A stretch of DNA of 64,000 nt from Betaproteobacteria bacterium (GTDB lineage Bacteria; Pseudomonadota; Gammaproteobacteria; Burkholderiales; Burkholderiaceae_C), in contig JADIZZ010000002.1 of assembly GCA_016704535.1 (NCBI GenBank), positions 310,001 to 374,000 of the forward strand, read 5' to 3'. The notes beneath the pieces were generated by a model, which had not been told where the DNA came from, searched no databases, and saw only the letters and a list, made by a program, of their open reading frames with translations. A program made the position numbers and the translations under genes. Shown here piece by piece: positions 23,099 to 32,007 of the stretch (position 1 is its first letter; each line of letters begins with the position of its first letter).

Positions 23099-25378
23099 AT
23101 GAGCCTCACGACGCCCTTCGTCGTCCTGATCGAGCGCTTGGCGCTGCCCGCGCAACCCGTCTGGAAACACACCCGCGCTGCCATCCTGGTGGCACTGGCT
23201 GCCCTGGTGGGCGCCTCCAGCCTGCAGGCCAGCGCCGCGCCTGGCGGCGCCCGCAAGTTCGCCAAGGTGGCGGCCGACCTCGACGAGGCACTGGACGACA
23301 GCCGTGCCATACGTCGCAAGTGGGCTCGCGACGTGGGTGGCGTGCGCCAGGTGCAGATGATCGTCGTCACCGACACCACCGACCCCGAGATGCGCGACCT
23401 GCGCGACCACGTGCGGCGCCTGGGCGGTTCGGTGCATGCCGTGCACCCGGCTGTGCATGCGATGACGGTGCAGATCGGCGCGCGCCAGGTCAAGGCGCTG
23501 TCGCAGCGCGACGATGTCGTCAGCGTGTCGCCCAACCGCGAACTGCAGCGCACCGCCAGCACGCTGGAGTCGATCACCGGCGCACTGACGAGCAGCGTGC
23601 GCACGGGCAGCACCAAGACCAGCTACGCCGGTCTGGACGGCACGGGCATTGGCATCGCCGTGCTCGATTCGGGCGTGATGCGCAGCCACGAGGCCATGTT
23701 CAACGGCAGCGGCGTCTCGCGCGTGAAGCGCAACGTCAACATGCTCAACGCCAACCTCGCGAACTGGACCACCAGCACCAGTCCCCTTTCGTCCATGTTC
23801 GGCAGCAGCGTCTCGTCGCCCATGCCCGGCAGCGCGGCGCTGGCCAGCTACGAAGCGGCCATCGCTGCCGACAGCAGCGTCAATCAGGACCCCTACGGCC
23901 ACGGCACCCACGTGGCTGCGGTGGCCGCGGGCCGCGCCAAGTACTTCTCGGCCGGCACGCCCGACACCACGGGCATCGCGCCGGGCGCCGACATCTACGA
24001 CGTGCGCGTGCTCAATGGGGAGGGCACGGGCACGCTGAGCGATGCGCTCGAAGGCATCCAGTGGGTGATCTACAACGCCAAGACCTACAACATCCGCGTG
24101 CTCAACGTGAGCCTGGCCGCCGACTCCAGCGAGAGCTGGCAGACCGACCCCCTGTGCGTAGCGGTGCGCAGCGCCACCGCGGCCGGCATCACCGTGGTGG
24201 TTTCGGCCGGCAACTTCGGCACCACCGACCAGGGCGTCCAGGTCTACGGCCGCATCGGCGCGCCGGGCAACGAGCCTTCGGTGATCACCGTCGGTGCGGT
24301 GAACATCAAGGACACCACGGCGCGCAGCGACGATGTGGTCAACAACTTCAGCTCGCGCGGCCCGACGCGCAGCGCGTCGGTGGGCGCCGACGGTGTGCGC
24401 CGCGTCGACAACCTGCTCAAGCCCGACCTCGTGGCCCCCGGCAACAAGATCGTCGCGGCCGCAGCCACCCGAGCCGACGGCACCATGACCTGGAACCGCC
24501 TGGCCTCGCTCTACGGCAGCTCGCTGGTCACGCCGCTGGGCATCACCCAGGTCTACGGCGAAACGCAGATGATGCTCAGCGGCACTTCGGTGGCTGCCCC
24601 CGCAGTGGCCGGTGCCGTGGCGCTGATGCTGCAGGCCAACCCGGGCCTCACGCCGCCGATCATCAAGGCCATGCTGCAGTACAGCGCGCAGCCGCTGGCC
24701 GGGGCCAACCTGCTGCAGCAGGGCGCAGGCATGCTCAACGTCGACGGCGCGGTGCGCCTGGCCGGCATCGTGCGCACCGATCTGGCGGGCGTGATCGCCA
24801 GCAACGGCATCGCCGCCGGGCAATCGATCCTGGGCGCCGGCAAGGTGATGCCGGCCACGACGTCGACGATCAACGGCCAGACCTTCAACTGGTCGCGCAT
24901 GGCCTTCCTGGGCGGCGCGCAGGTGCTCAGCGGCAGCGCGCTGTTCACCAACCACCAGCCGGTGTGGGACCCGAAGATCACCTGGGCCAGCAACGTGGTG
25001 CTGCGGCGCGTGCCGACCTACTGGTCGGGCATGGGCATCGCGGCGAACACCTTCGTCAGGTCGTTCACGGAGACGCCGCTCATCCTGCAGACGCTCGTCA
25101 GCCCGGGGGTCGTCAGCGCTTCGTCGCTGGCCGGCAGCACGTCTTTCAAGGGCAAGACCGGCGCCTTCATCTCCACCGCCAGCCTGTCGAGCTGGCTGGT
25201 CAGCGGCAGCGGGCTGGTCCTGAGCGAAGGGCTGGTGCTCAGCGAGGGGCTGGTGCTGAGTGAGGGATTGGTGTTGAGCGAGGGCTTGGTGCTCAGCGAG
25301 GGGCTGGTGTTGAGTGAGGGCCTCGTGCTCAGCGAAGGCCTGGTGCTCAGCGAAGGGTTCGTGCGCGCCGAGCGCTGA
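23099..25378 (+). CDS. Secreted S8 family serine protease with C-terminal GLVLSE repeats
   Basis: A 759-residue subtilase. A long basic N-terminus leads into a signal helix (about residues 27-46, cleavage near ASAAP). Residues 82-152 resemble an I9 propeptide. The catalytic triad is Asp190 (GIAVLDSGV), His268 (YGHGTHVA) and Ser497 (LSGTSVAAP), with oxyanion Asn372 (SAGNFG). After the protease domain comes a 150-residue region of unknown fold, then eight exact tandem copies of GLVLSE plus a ninth degenerate copy before a short basic end. GGAG 5 bases before ATG 23099 supports this start. It is likely exported and matured by propeptide removal; how it leaves the outer membrane is unclear. Confidence 0.9.
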   Translation: MSLTTPFVVLIERLALPAQPVWKHTRAAILVALAALVGASSLQASAAPGGARKFAKVAADLDEALDDSRAIRRKWARDVGGVRQVQMIVVTDTTDPEMRDLRDHVRRLGGSVHAVHPAVHAMTVQIGARQVKALSQRDDVVSVSPNRELQRTASTLESITGALTSSVRTGSTKTSYAGLDGTGIGIAVLDSGVMRSHEAMFNGSGVSRVKRNVNMLNANLANWTTSTSPLSSMFGSSVSSPMPGSAALASYEAAIAADSSVNQDPYGHGTHVAAVAAGRAKYFSAGTPDTTGIAPGADIYDVRVLNGEGTGTLSDALEGIQWVIYNAKTYNIRVLNVSLAADSSESWQTDPLCVAVRSATAAGITVVVSAGNFGTTDQGVQVYGRIGAPGNEPSVITVGAVNIKDTTARSDDVVNNFSSRGPTRSASVGADGVRRVDNLLKPDLVAPGNKIVAAAATRADGTMTWNRLASLYGSSLVTPLGITQVYGETQMMLSGTSVAAPAVAGAVALMLQANPGLTPPIIKAMLQYSAQPLAGANLLQQGAGMLNVDGAVRLAGIVRTDLAGVIASNGIAAGQSILGAGKVMPATTSTINGQTFNWSRMAFLGGAQVLSGSALFTNHQPVWDPKITWASNVVLRRVPTYWSGMGIAANTFVRSFTETPLILQTLVSPGVVSASSLAGSTSFKGKTGAFISTASLSSWLVSGSGLVLSEGLVLSEGLVLSEGLVLSEGLVLSEGLVLSEGLVLSEGLVLSEGFVRAER
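25211..25372 (+). repeat. Nine 18-bp tandem repeats encoding GLVLSE
   Basis: Eight in-frame 18-bp units (25211-25354) each encode GLVLSE exactly, and a ninth (25355-25372) encodes GFVRAE. The units differ almost only at synonymous positions (CTG/TTG/CTC, AGC/AGT, GAA/GAG, GGG/GGC/GGA). This means the peptide has been held constant while the DNA drifted, so the array is old and under protein-level selection and is not a fresh slippage tract. Confidence 0.95.
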
Positions 25379-25536
25379 AGAGCCGGGCGACGTGGCCTAG
25401 TTTCCCGATCCCGGCGCGCCAGTGGGCGCCTGCCGCGTGCCCTCAAGCTTCTGGGGGCCGTGCCGACAACCTGGGGGCAAGCCCGCCGCTCGACGCGCCG
25501 TCGACCGTGCCCGATGGACCCCAGGAATCCCTGCCG

Positions 25537-28134
25537 ATGACGCCTGATGCCGGCCCCAGCGAACCCACCGTGCACATGACCTGGTGGCGCCGGCTTCATG
25601 CGGCCCTGATGCCCGACTACAACCGCCCGGCCACCCTGTACTGGTGGACGGCGGTGTGCCTCGGGGCGGTGGCCACGCTTCTGGCGCTGCATGGCGTGGC
25701 GCAACTCGACAACGAGGCCTTGCTCCAGGTGGTCGTGGGCGTGGCCATCGCCATGCTGGCCGGCGTCTTCCCGGTGCGCGTGCCGCGATCGATAAATTCC
25801 TTTGCCGCCGGCGAGATCTTCATCTTCCTGCTGCTGCTGATGCACGGCCCGGCAGCTGCCACGCTGGCCGCGGCCGGCGAGGGCGCGGTGGGGTCGTGGC
25901 GTACCTCGAAGCGCTGGACGAGCCGCATCGTCAGCCCGGCGATGGCCGCGCTGGCGATGTGGGCCGTGGGCTCGGCTCTGCACGCCGTGCTCGACAAGAC
26001 CAACGCCTCGGCCGGTGTGCTTTTGTTTTCCACGATGGCCTTCGCGATGAGCTATTTCGTGCTCAATGCGCTGCTCGTGACGGCGGTGCCGCGCCTGAAG
26101 CGCAACGAGCGCCTGCAGTGGTCCGACCTCTTCGGCCTTTTCGGCTGGGTCGGCATCGCCGTGGTCGCCAGCGCCGCCGTGGCCTCGCTGCTCTTCCTGG
26201 TGTACCTGCAGTCGGGCATCGGCGTGCTGGCGGCCATGGTGCCGCTGCTGGCGATGATGCTGGCCACGCTGCACTACTTCTTCCGCCAGCAGGAAGCGTC
26301 GGAAACGGTGCGCCTGGCCAACGCCGAGGCGACCGAGCGCGAGGCGGAACTGGCGCGTCGCCACGTGCGCGAACTGGAGGCCAGCGAGCGGCGCTTCCAC
26401 AGCGCCTTCACGCACGCGTCCATCGGCATGGCGCTGCTGGCGTTCGACGGTCGCATCCTGCAGGCCAACGAGGCACTGCGCGCGCTGGTGGGTCGGCGCG
26501 ACGACGAACTGCTCAGCATGCGTTTCCAGCAGGTCGTGCTGGGTCCCGACCGCAAGGCGCTCAACGAGAAGCTGGGCCTCGTCAGCAACCACGAATTCGA
26601 AAGCTTCGCGCTCGAACTGCGTTGCCAGCACGCCGACGGCCACCCCGTGTGGGTGACGGCGCACTGCAGCTTCTTCAGCGAACCTGGCGCCACGGCCCCC
26701 TGCCTGATCCTGCAGGTGCAGGACATCACGGCACGCCGCCGCGCCGAGGAGGGCCTGCACCACCTGGCCTTCCATGACAGCCTGACCGGCCTGCCCAACC
26801 GCCGCCGCTTCCACGAACTGCTGGGCCAGGCCGTGACCCAGCTCAATCAGTCCGGTGCGCCGCACGACGCCTACGCGGTGATGTTCCTGGACTTCGACCG
26901 CTTCAAGCTCATCAACGACAGCCTGGGCCACAGCGCCGGCGACCAGTTCCTGGTGCAGGTGTCGCAGCGCATCCGCGACGGCCTGCGCCCGCACGACGTG
27001 GTGGCGCGCCTGGGCGGCGACGAGTTCGGGGTGCTGGTGCGCCATGTCGAGCACGAACGTGCCGTGGTCGGGCTGGCCGAGCGGCTGATGGACGCGCTGC
27101 GCAAACCCTTCCACGTTGCCGGCACCGAGCTGATGACCAGCGCCAGCATCGGCATCACCTTCAGCGCTTTGGGCTACGCCAGCCCCGAGGACGTGCTGCG
27201 CGACGCCGACACCGCGATGTACAAGGCCAAGGGTGCCGGCAAGGCGCGCTACGCGCTCTTCGACACCAGTCTGCACACCGAGGTGGCCGACCGCCTGAGA
27301 TTGGAAGGCGACCTGCGCCGCGCCATCGACGACGGCCGCCTGAGCGTGGCCTACCAGCCGGTGTTCGCCCTCGTCGGCCAGGGCGACCCGCGGCTGGCGG
27401 GCTTCGAGGCGCTGGTGCGCTGGAACCACCCGCTGGACGGCAGCATCAGCCCGGCGGCTTTCCTGCCGATTGCCGAAGAGGCCGGGCTCATGATCCGCCT
27501 CACCGACTTCGTGCTGCACTGCGCCTGCCGCCAGCTCCGCGAGTGGCAGCAGTTCGACCCCGCCTGGGCTGGACTGACGATGAACGTGAACGTCTCGGGC
27601 CACGACGTGGCCCACCCGGCCCTGGTGGCGCGCGTGACGCGGGCGCTGGTCGAGGCCGAGATCAAGCCCGCGCACCTGTGCCTGGAACTCACCGAGAACA
27701 TCCTGATGTCGCGCCTGGAAGCGGCGCTGCCGGCGCTGACCGAGTTGCGCCGCATGGGCGTTGCGCTGGCCATCGACGACTTTGGCACCGGCTACTCATC
27801 GCTGAGTCACCTCTCGACACTGCCCATCGACTGCCTGAAGGTCGACCGCTCCTTCGTCGCACGCCTGGACGCAGGCTCGAACGAAGCCGCCGTGGTGCGT
27901 TCCATCGTGCTGCTGGGCATCTCGCTGGGCAAGGTGGTGGTGGCCGAGGGCATCGAGACCGAGCTGCAACTGCGCCAGCTGCGCGAGATGGGCTGCGGTT
28001 TCGGGCAGGGGTATCTGCTGGGCCGCCCACAGACGGCTGGGGAAGTCTTCTCGCTCCTCGACAAGCTGCTGCCCGACGCCCCGCTGCGTGTCGAGCCACC
28101 GCTGACCATTTCTGCGCCGATGACGATCCACTGA
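25537..28134 (+). CDS. Membrane-anchored PAS-GGDEF-EAL cyclic-di-GMP protein
   Basis: An 865-residue protein with about seven N-terminal membrane helices (to roughly residue 250), a short coiled segment, a PAS domain (SERRFHSAFTHASIGMALLA), then GGDEF and EAL domains. The GGDEF motif RLGGDEFGVL is intact and an RPHD inhibitory site sits five residues before it. The EAL motif GFEALVRW and the catalytic loop DDFGTGYSSL are also intact, so both synthesis and hydrolysis of c-di-GMP are possible. ATG 25537, with AGGAA upstream, is preferred over GTG 25507, which has no ribosome site. A fragment of another EAL domain follows directly. Confidence 0.92.
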   Translation: MTPDAGPSEPTVHMTWWRRLHAALMPDYNRPATLYWWTAVCLGAVATLLALHGVAQLDNEALLQVVVGVAIAMLAGVFPVRVPRSINSFAAGEIFIFLLLLMHGPAAATLAAAGEGAVGSWRTSKRWTSRIVSPAMAALAMWAVGSALHAVLDKTNASAGVLLFSTMAFAMSYFVLNALLVTAVPRLKRNERLQWSDLFGLFGWVGIAVVASAAVASLLFLVYLQSGIGVLAAMVPLLAMMLATLHYFFRQQEASETVRLANAEATEREAELARRHVRELEASERRFHSAFTHASIGMALLAFDGRILQANEALRALVGRRDDELLSMRFQQVVLGPDRKALNEKLGLVSNHEFESFALELRCQHADGHPVWVTAHCSFFSEPGATAPCLILQVQDITARRRAEEGLHHLAFHDSLTGLPNRRRFHELLGQAVTQLNQSGAPHDAYAVMFLDFDRFKLINDSLGHSAGDQFLVQVSQRIRDGLRPHDVVARLGGDEFGVLVRHVEHERAVVGLAERLMDALRKPFHVAGTELMTSASIGITFSALGYASPEDVLRDADTAMYKAKGAGKARYALFDTSLHTEVADRLRLEGDLRRAIDDGRLSVAYQPVFALVGQGDPRLAGFEALVRWNHPLDGSISPAAFLPIAEEAGLMIRLTDFVLHCACRQLREWQQFDPAWAGLTMNVNVSGHDVAHPALVARVTRALVEAEIKPAHLCLELTENILMSRLEAALPALTELRRMGVALAIDDFGTGYSSLSHLSTLPIDCLKVDRSFVARLDAGSNEAAVVRSIVLLGISLGKVVVAEGIETELQLRQLREMGCGFGQGYLLGRPQTAGEVFSLLDKLLPDAPLRVEPPLTISAPMTIH

Positions 28135-28300
28135 CGATGACCCCCGACGCGCCGCTCTGGCGCAAAGCTGCGCGACCTGGGCTGCGGTTTCGGGCAGGGT
28201 TTCCACAGGGCGTCGCCCCTGAGCGGCGCGGCCACGGGCGAGTGGCTGCGAGAGCAGCGCAGCGCGCTGCATGGAGCCGCAGCCGCACCTGCCGCCGCAC
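28135..28300 (+). pseudogene. Stump of a second EAL-domain gene
   Basis: From about 28165 the + strand reads KLRDLGCGFGQGFHRASPLS, then GEWLREQRS, which is the C-terminal end of an EAL domain. It has no start and runs into the Lrp gene's stop. Bases 28168-28199 match 27979-28010 inside the intact gene upstream with two mismatches, including an unbroken 21-bp identity (28179-28199 and 27990-28010). The simplest reading is that a tandem EAL gene was lost by recombination, leaving its last 40 or so codons. Confidence 0.7.
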
Positions 28301-28789
28301 CTAGAGCGGCAGCATCGCGCTGTTCTTCACCTCTTCCATCACGACGTAGGTGCGTGTCTCGCGAACGCCGGGCAGCGTCCAGATGACGCTGCCGATGAAT
28401 TCGCGGTAGGCCGCCATGTCGGCCACGCGGGTCTTCAGCAGGTAGTCGAAGCCGCCGGCCACCAGGTGCGCTTCCAGGATCTCACTGCGCACCTGTACCG
28501 CGGCGCGGAAGCTGTCCATCACGTCGTGCACGGTGCGGTCGAGCAGGATCTCGACGAAGACCAGCAGCCCGGCGCCCAGTTTCTCGGGGTTCAGCCTGGC
28601 CTCGTAGCCCAGGATGTAGCCGTCGCGGTGCAGGCGCTTCACGCGTTCCAGCACCGCTGTGGGCGAGAGGTGCACTTCCTCGGCCAGCTTCAGGTTGCTG
28701 ATGCGGCCTTCGGCCTGCAGCACACGCAGGATGCGGCGGTCGATGGTGTCGATGTCGCGTTCGGTGCGCGGTGCGTCGGGGGAACTCAT
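28301..28789 (-). CDS. Lrp/AsnC-family regulator, probable regulator of putA
   Basis: A 162-residue protein with an N-terminal helix-turn-helix (about residues 18-70: DRRILRVLQAEGRISNLKLAEEVHLS) and a C-terminal RAM ligand domain (GAGLLVFVEILLD, then HLVAGGFDYLLKTRV and LPGVRETRTYVVMEEVK). It is transcribed away from putA across a 99-bp gap, the standard layout for a proline-responsive activator (PutR/BkdR-like). The Trp/Asp pattern does not identify the ligand; proline is inferred from the neighbour. The short PutA here has no DNA-binding domain, so a separate regulator is expected. Confidence 0.9.
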   Translation of the reverse strand: MSSPDAPRTERDIDTIDRRILRVLQAEGRISNLKLAEEVHLSPTAVLERVKRLHRDGYILGYEARLNPEKLGAGLLVFVEILLDRTVHDVMDSFRAAVQVRSEILEAHLVAGGFDYLLKTRVADMAAYREFIGSVIWTLPGVRETRTYVVMEEVKNSAMLPL

Positions 28790-28831
28790 GCCGCAGGATT
28801 CTCGGTCAGGGGCATGGATTTCCGTATCCGG

Positions 28832-28848
28832 TTCGGCCCGGTGCCGAA
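28832..28848. promoter_or_regulatory. Inverted repeat in the lrp-putA intergenic region
   Basis: TTCGGC and GCCGAA arms around a 5-base spacer, centred about 49 bp upstream of putA and 51 bp from the regulator start. Lrp-type proteins bind loosely symmetric sites of about this size, so it is a candidate operator only. Confidence 0.35.
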
Positions 28849-28888
28849 TAAGCTGCGCAACCCTCACAGGTTTTGCGAAAGCCCGCCC

Positions 28889-31800
28889 ATGAACGCCCCT
28901 TCCGCGCCGCGACTGCCCTTCCCCTACCGCCCCGAAGCCGAGGTGATTGCCGAGGCGCTGGCCACGCTGCAGGGCCGGCTCGACTGGCCCGCCGTGATCG
29001 ACGCGGCGCGGCCCTGGGTGCTGGGCGCACGTGCTCACCCGGCGCCGTTCTGGGCCATGGAGTCGCTGCTGCGCGAATACCCCATCTCCACCGCCGAAGG
29101 CCTGGCGCTGATGCGGCTGGCCGAGGCGCTGCTTCGCGTGCCTGACGCCGAGACCGCCATCGCGCTCACCGCCGACCAGTTGGGCCGCGCCGACTTCGAC
29201 GGCGGCGACGGCACGGGGCCGCACAAGCTGCTTTCGCAGCTGTCGTCCAGCGCCATTGCGCTGTCGAAGAGATTCCTGCCCGAGTCGGGTGGCGGGGCGG
29301 GTGAAGCGCCGGGGCTGATGCAGCGGCTGGGCTCGAAGACCGTGGTCGCGGCCACCGTGCGCGCCATACAGCTGCTGGGGCGCCAGTTCGTCTACGCGCG
29401 CACGATCAGCGAGGCCATGGCCGAGGCGAACGGCCAGCGCCGCCAGCAGCCCGGGTTGCGCTTCAGCTTCGACATGCTGGGCGAAGGGGCGCGCACCGAG
29501 GTTGCGGCGGCGGAGTACCTGGCTGGCTACCACCTGGCCATTGCCGCCATCGCCAAGGGCCGCGGCGAAGCGGCATCCGCAGCGCCGGCCGGGCCGCAGG
29601 GACGCGACGAGATCTCTGTCAAGCTCAGCGCGCTGTTCTCGCGCTACGAGGACGCGCAGCGCGAGCGGGTCTTCGCCGAACTGCTGCCGCGCGTCTGGGG
29701 CCTGGTGGAGCTGGCAGCGCGCGCCGACATCAACCTGGCCATCGACGCCGAAGAGAGCGACCGTCTCGAGCTCTCGCTCGACCTCATCGACGCCCTGGCC
29801 GAACGGGTCGGCCGTGAGTTCCCGGCCTGGGGCGGGCTGGGCCTGGCCATCCAGGCCTACCAGACACGCGGGCTGGCCACGGTGGACGCAGTGGCGGCCA
29901 TCGCGCGCCGCCACGGCATCAAGTTCGTCGTGAGGCTGGTCAAGGGCGCCTACTGGGACGGCGAGGTCAAGCGCGCCCAGGAAGCCGGGCTGCCGGGCTA
30001 CCCGGTGTTCACGCACAAGCACCACACCGACATCTGCTATCTGGCCTGCGCGGCACGGCTGATCAGCCACCACGAGGTGCTCTACCCGCAGTTCGCCAGC
30101 CACAACGCGGGCACCATGGCGGCCATCATCCAGATGGCGCGCCAGCAGGGCGCGGCCTTCGAACTGCAGCGCCTGCACGGCATGGGTGAAGGCATCCACC
30201 GCGAGGTGCTGAAGGACCGCAGCATTGCCTGTCGCGTCTACGCACCGGTGGGCGAACACCGCGACCTGCTGGCCTACCTCGTGCGCCGGCTGCTGGAGAA
30301 CGGCGCCAACTCGTCCTTCGTGCACCAGCTGGCCGACGAGACCGTGAGCCCCGAGGCGCTGCTGGCGTCGCCGCTGCACCCGGCCGGCGGCCCGGCGTTG
30401 CCGCTGCCGCCGGCGCTGTACGGCCCCCGCCGCGCCAATTCCACGGGTGCCGACCTGGCCTGCCTGGCGATGCGCGCGCCGCTGCAGACGGCCGTGGCCG
30501 CCGTGCAACTGGAGCCGGTGGCGATGGCCACGCCGGACGAGGTGAGCGCCACGATGGTCCGCCTGCAGGCCGGCTTCGAGCCCTGGTCGGCCCGCCCGGT
30601 GGCCGAACGCGCCGCGCTGCTGCGCCGCGCTGCCGACGCGCTGGACGCCCGTTTGCCCGAGTACTGCGCGCTGCTGGTGAAGGAAGCGCACAAGACGCTG
30701 GGAGACACCATCGCCGAAGTGCGCGAGGCGGTGGACTTCTGCCGCTACTACGCCGACCAGGCCGAGGAACGGTTGAAGGAGCAAGTGCTGCCCGGCCCCA
30801 CCGGCGAAAGCAACCTGCTGCGCCTGCACGGCCGCGGCGTCTTCGTCTGCATCAGCCCGTGGAACTTTCCGCTGGCCATCTTTGCCGGCCAGGTGGTGGC
30901 CGCGCTGGTGGCCGGCAACACCGTGGCCGCCAAGCCGGCCGAGCAGACGCCGGTGGTGGCGCGCCGCTTCGTCGCGCTGCTGCACGAGGTGGGCGTGCCC
31001 ACCGATGCCGTGGCGATGCTGCATGGCCCTGGTGAAACCGTGGGCGCGGCGTTGGTGGCGCATCCGGCCACGGCCGGCGTGTGTTTCACCGGCAGCACGC
31101 CGGTGGCGCGTCTCATCAACCGCTCGCTGGCGGCCAAGGACGGCCCCATCGTGCCGCTGATCGCCGAGACCGGCGGCCTCAACGCGATGGTCGTCGACAG
31201 CACGGCGCTGCCCGAACAGGTGATCGACGCCGTGGTGCAGAGTGCGTTCCGCAGCGCCGGCCAGCGCTGCAGCGCGCTTCGTCTGCTGTGTGTGCACGAG
31301 AGCGTAGCCGACGGCATCATCGAGATGCTGCACGGCGCGCTGGTCGAGTTGAAGGTCGGCGACCCGGCGGAGCTGGCCACCGACGTCGGCCCGGTCATCG
31401 ACGACGAGGCCTTGGCCGGCATCGCGGCCCACGTCCAGCGCCTGCGCGGCGAAGCGAAGCTGCTGGGTGAGACGCCGGTGAAGTCGACCTTCCCGCGCCT
31501 CGTGGCGCCGGTGGCCTTCGAGATCGGCCGCATCGCCGACCTGAAGACCGAGATCTTCGGCCCCGTGCTGCACGTCGTGCGCTGGGGTCCGGGCCAGACC
31601 GGCGCCGGCGCCGCGACCGATGTCGACGCAGCGGTGCGCCAGATCAACGCGCTGGGCTATGGCCTGACGCTCGGCGTGCAGACGCGCATCGACAGCCGCG
31701 CCCAGCGCATCGCCGACACGGCGCGCGTGGGCAACGTCTACGTCAACCGCAACATGATCGGCGCCGTGGTCGGCGTGCAGCCCTTCGGCGGCGAAGGCCT

Positions 31801-31924
31801 CAGCGGCACCGGCCCCAAGGCCGGCGGGCCGCACTATCTCTACCGCTTCTGCGCCGAGCAGACAGTGACGGTGAACACCGCCGCCGCGGGCGGCAACGCC
31901 GAGTTGCTGGCAGGAATGGAATAG
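28889..31924 (+). CDS. putA: Bifunctional proline dehydrogenase / L-glutamate gamma-semialdehyde dehydrogenase
   Basis: A 1011-residue flavoenzyme that oxidises proline to glutamate in two steps. The proline dehydrogenase barrel lies at about residues 110-480 (SVKLSALFSRYE, LAIDAEESDRLELSLDL, VRLVKGAYWDGEVKRAQ, LLENGANSSFVHQLADE). The aldehyde dehydrogenase half has the catalytic Cys near residue 794 in SAGQRCSALR and the ETGGLNAMVV glutamate loop. No N-terminal ribbon-helix-helix domain and no extra C-terminal domain is present, so this is a short PutA that does not repress itself. Control is probably by the divergent Lrp-type gene. Electrons go from FAD to the membrane quinone pool. Confidence 0.95.
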   Translation: MNAPSAPRLPFPYRPEAEVIAEALATLQGRLDWPAVIDAARPWVLGARAHPAPFWAMESLLREYPISTAEGLALMRLAEALLRVPDAETAIALTADQLGRADFDGGDGTGPHKLLSQLSSSAIALSKRFLPESGGGAGEAPGLMQRLGSKTVVAATVRAIQLLGRQFVYARTISEAMAEANGQRRQQPGLRFSFDMLGEGARTEVAAAEYLAGYHLAIAAIAKGRGEAASAAPAGPQGRDEISVKLSALFSRYEDAQRERVFAELLPRVWGLVELAARADINLAIDAEESDRLELSLDLIDALAERVGREFPAWGGLGLAIQAYQTRGLATVDAVAAIARRHGIKFVVRLVKGAYWDGEVKRAQEAGLPGYPVFTHKHHTDICYLACAARLISHHEVLYPQFASHNAGTMAAIIQMARQQGAAFELQRLHGMGEGIHREVLKDRSIACRVYAPVGEHRDLLAYLVRRLLENGANSSFVHQLADETVSPEALLASPLHPAGGPALPLPPALYGPRRANSTGADLACLAMRAPLQTAVAAVQLEPVAMATPDEVSATMVRLQAGFEPWSARPVAERAALLRRAADALDARLPEYCALLVKEAHKTLGDTIAEVREAVDFCRYYADQAEERLKEQVLPGPTGESNLLRLHGRGVFVCISPWNFPLAIFAGQVVAALVAGNTVAAKPAEQTPVVARRFVALLHEVGVPTDAVAMLHGPGETVGAALVAHPATAGVCFTGSTPVARLINRSLAAKDGPIVPLIAETGGLNAMVVDSTALPEQVIDAVVQSAFRSAGQRCSALRLLCVHESVADGIIEMLHGALVELKVGDPAELATDVGPVIDDEALAGIAAHVQRLRGEAKLLGETPVKSTFPRLVAPVAFEIGRIADLKTEIFGPVLHVVRWGPGQTGAGAATDVDAAVRQINALGYGLTLGVQTRIDSRAQRIADTARVGNVYVNRNMIGAVVGVQPFGGEGLSGTGPKAGGPHYLYRFCAEQTVTVNTAAAGGNAELLAGME

Positions 31925-31949
31925 GTCGTGGACCGGCCGTCGTCACCCA

Positions 31950-32006
31950 GTGGCCGCCAGGGGCCGCCCCCTTGAGGGGGAAGCGCCGCAGGCGCTTCGG
32001 GGGTGG
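31950..32006. repeat. Intergenic hairpin repeat (copy 3 of 3), putative bidirectional terminator
   Basis: Two stems lie between the convergent putA and thioredoxin genes: CCCCC-TTGA-GGGGG and AAGCGCC-GCA-GGCGCTT, followed by CGGGGGTGGG. The modules resemble those in the two other intergenic repeats. It probably ends transcripts from both sides. Confidence 0.6.
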
Positions 32007-32007
32007 G

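Noticed and set aside
25211..25372. CRISPR-like or minisatellite array
   Set aside because: The 18-bp units have no spacers, lie in frame, and encode the same hexapeptide; they belong to the subtilase.
28790..31834. A minus-strand open frame of over 1000 codons opposite putA, continuous with the Lrp-type gene
   Set aside because: It is the antisense of putA in GC-rich DNA: its composition is His/Arg/Gln-rich with no domain. Only its last 162 codons, the Lrp-type gene, are real.
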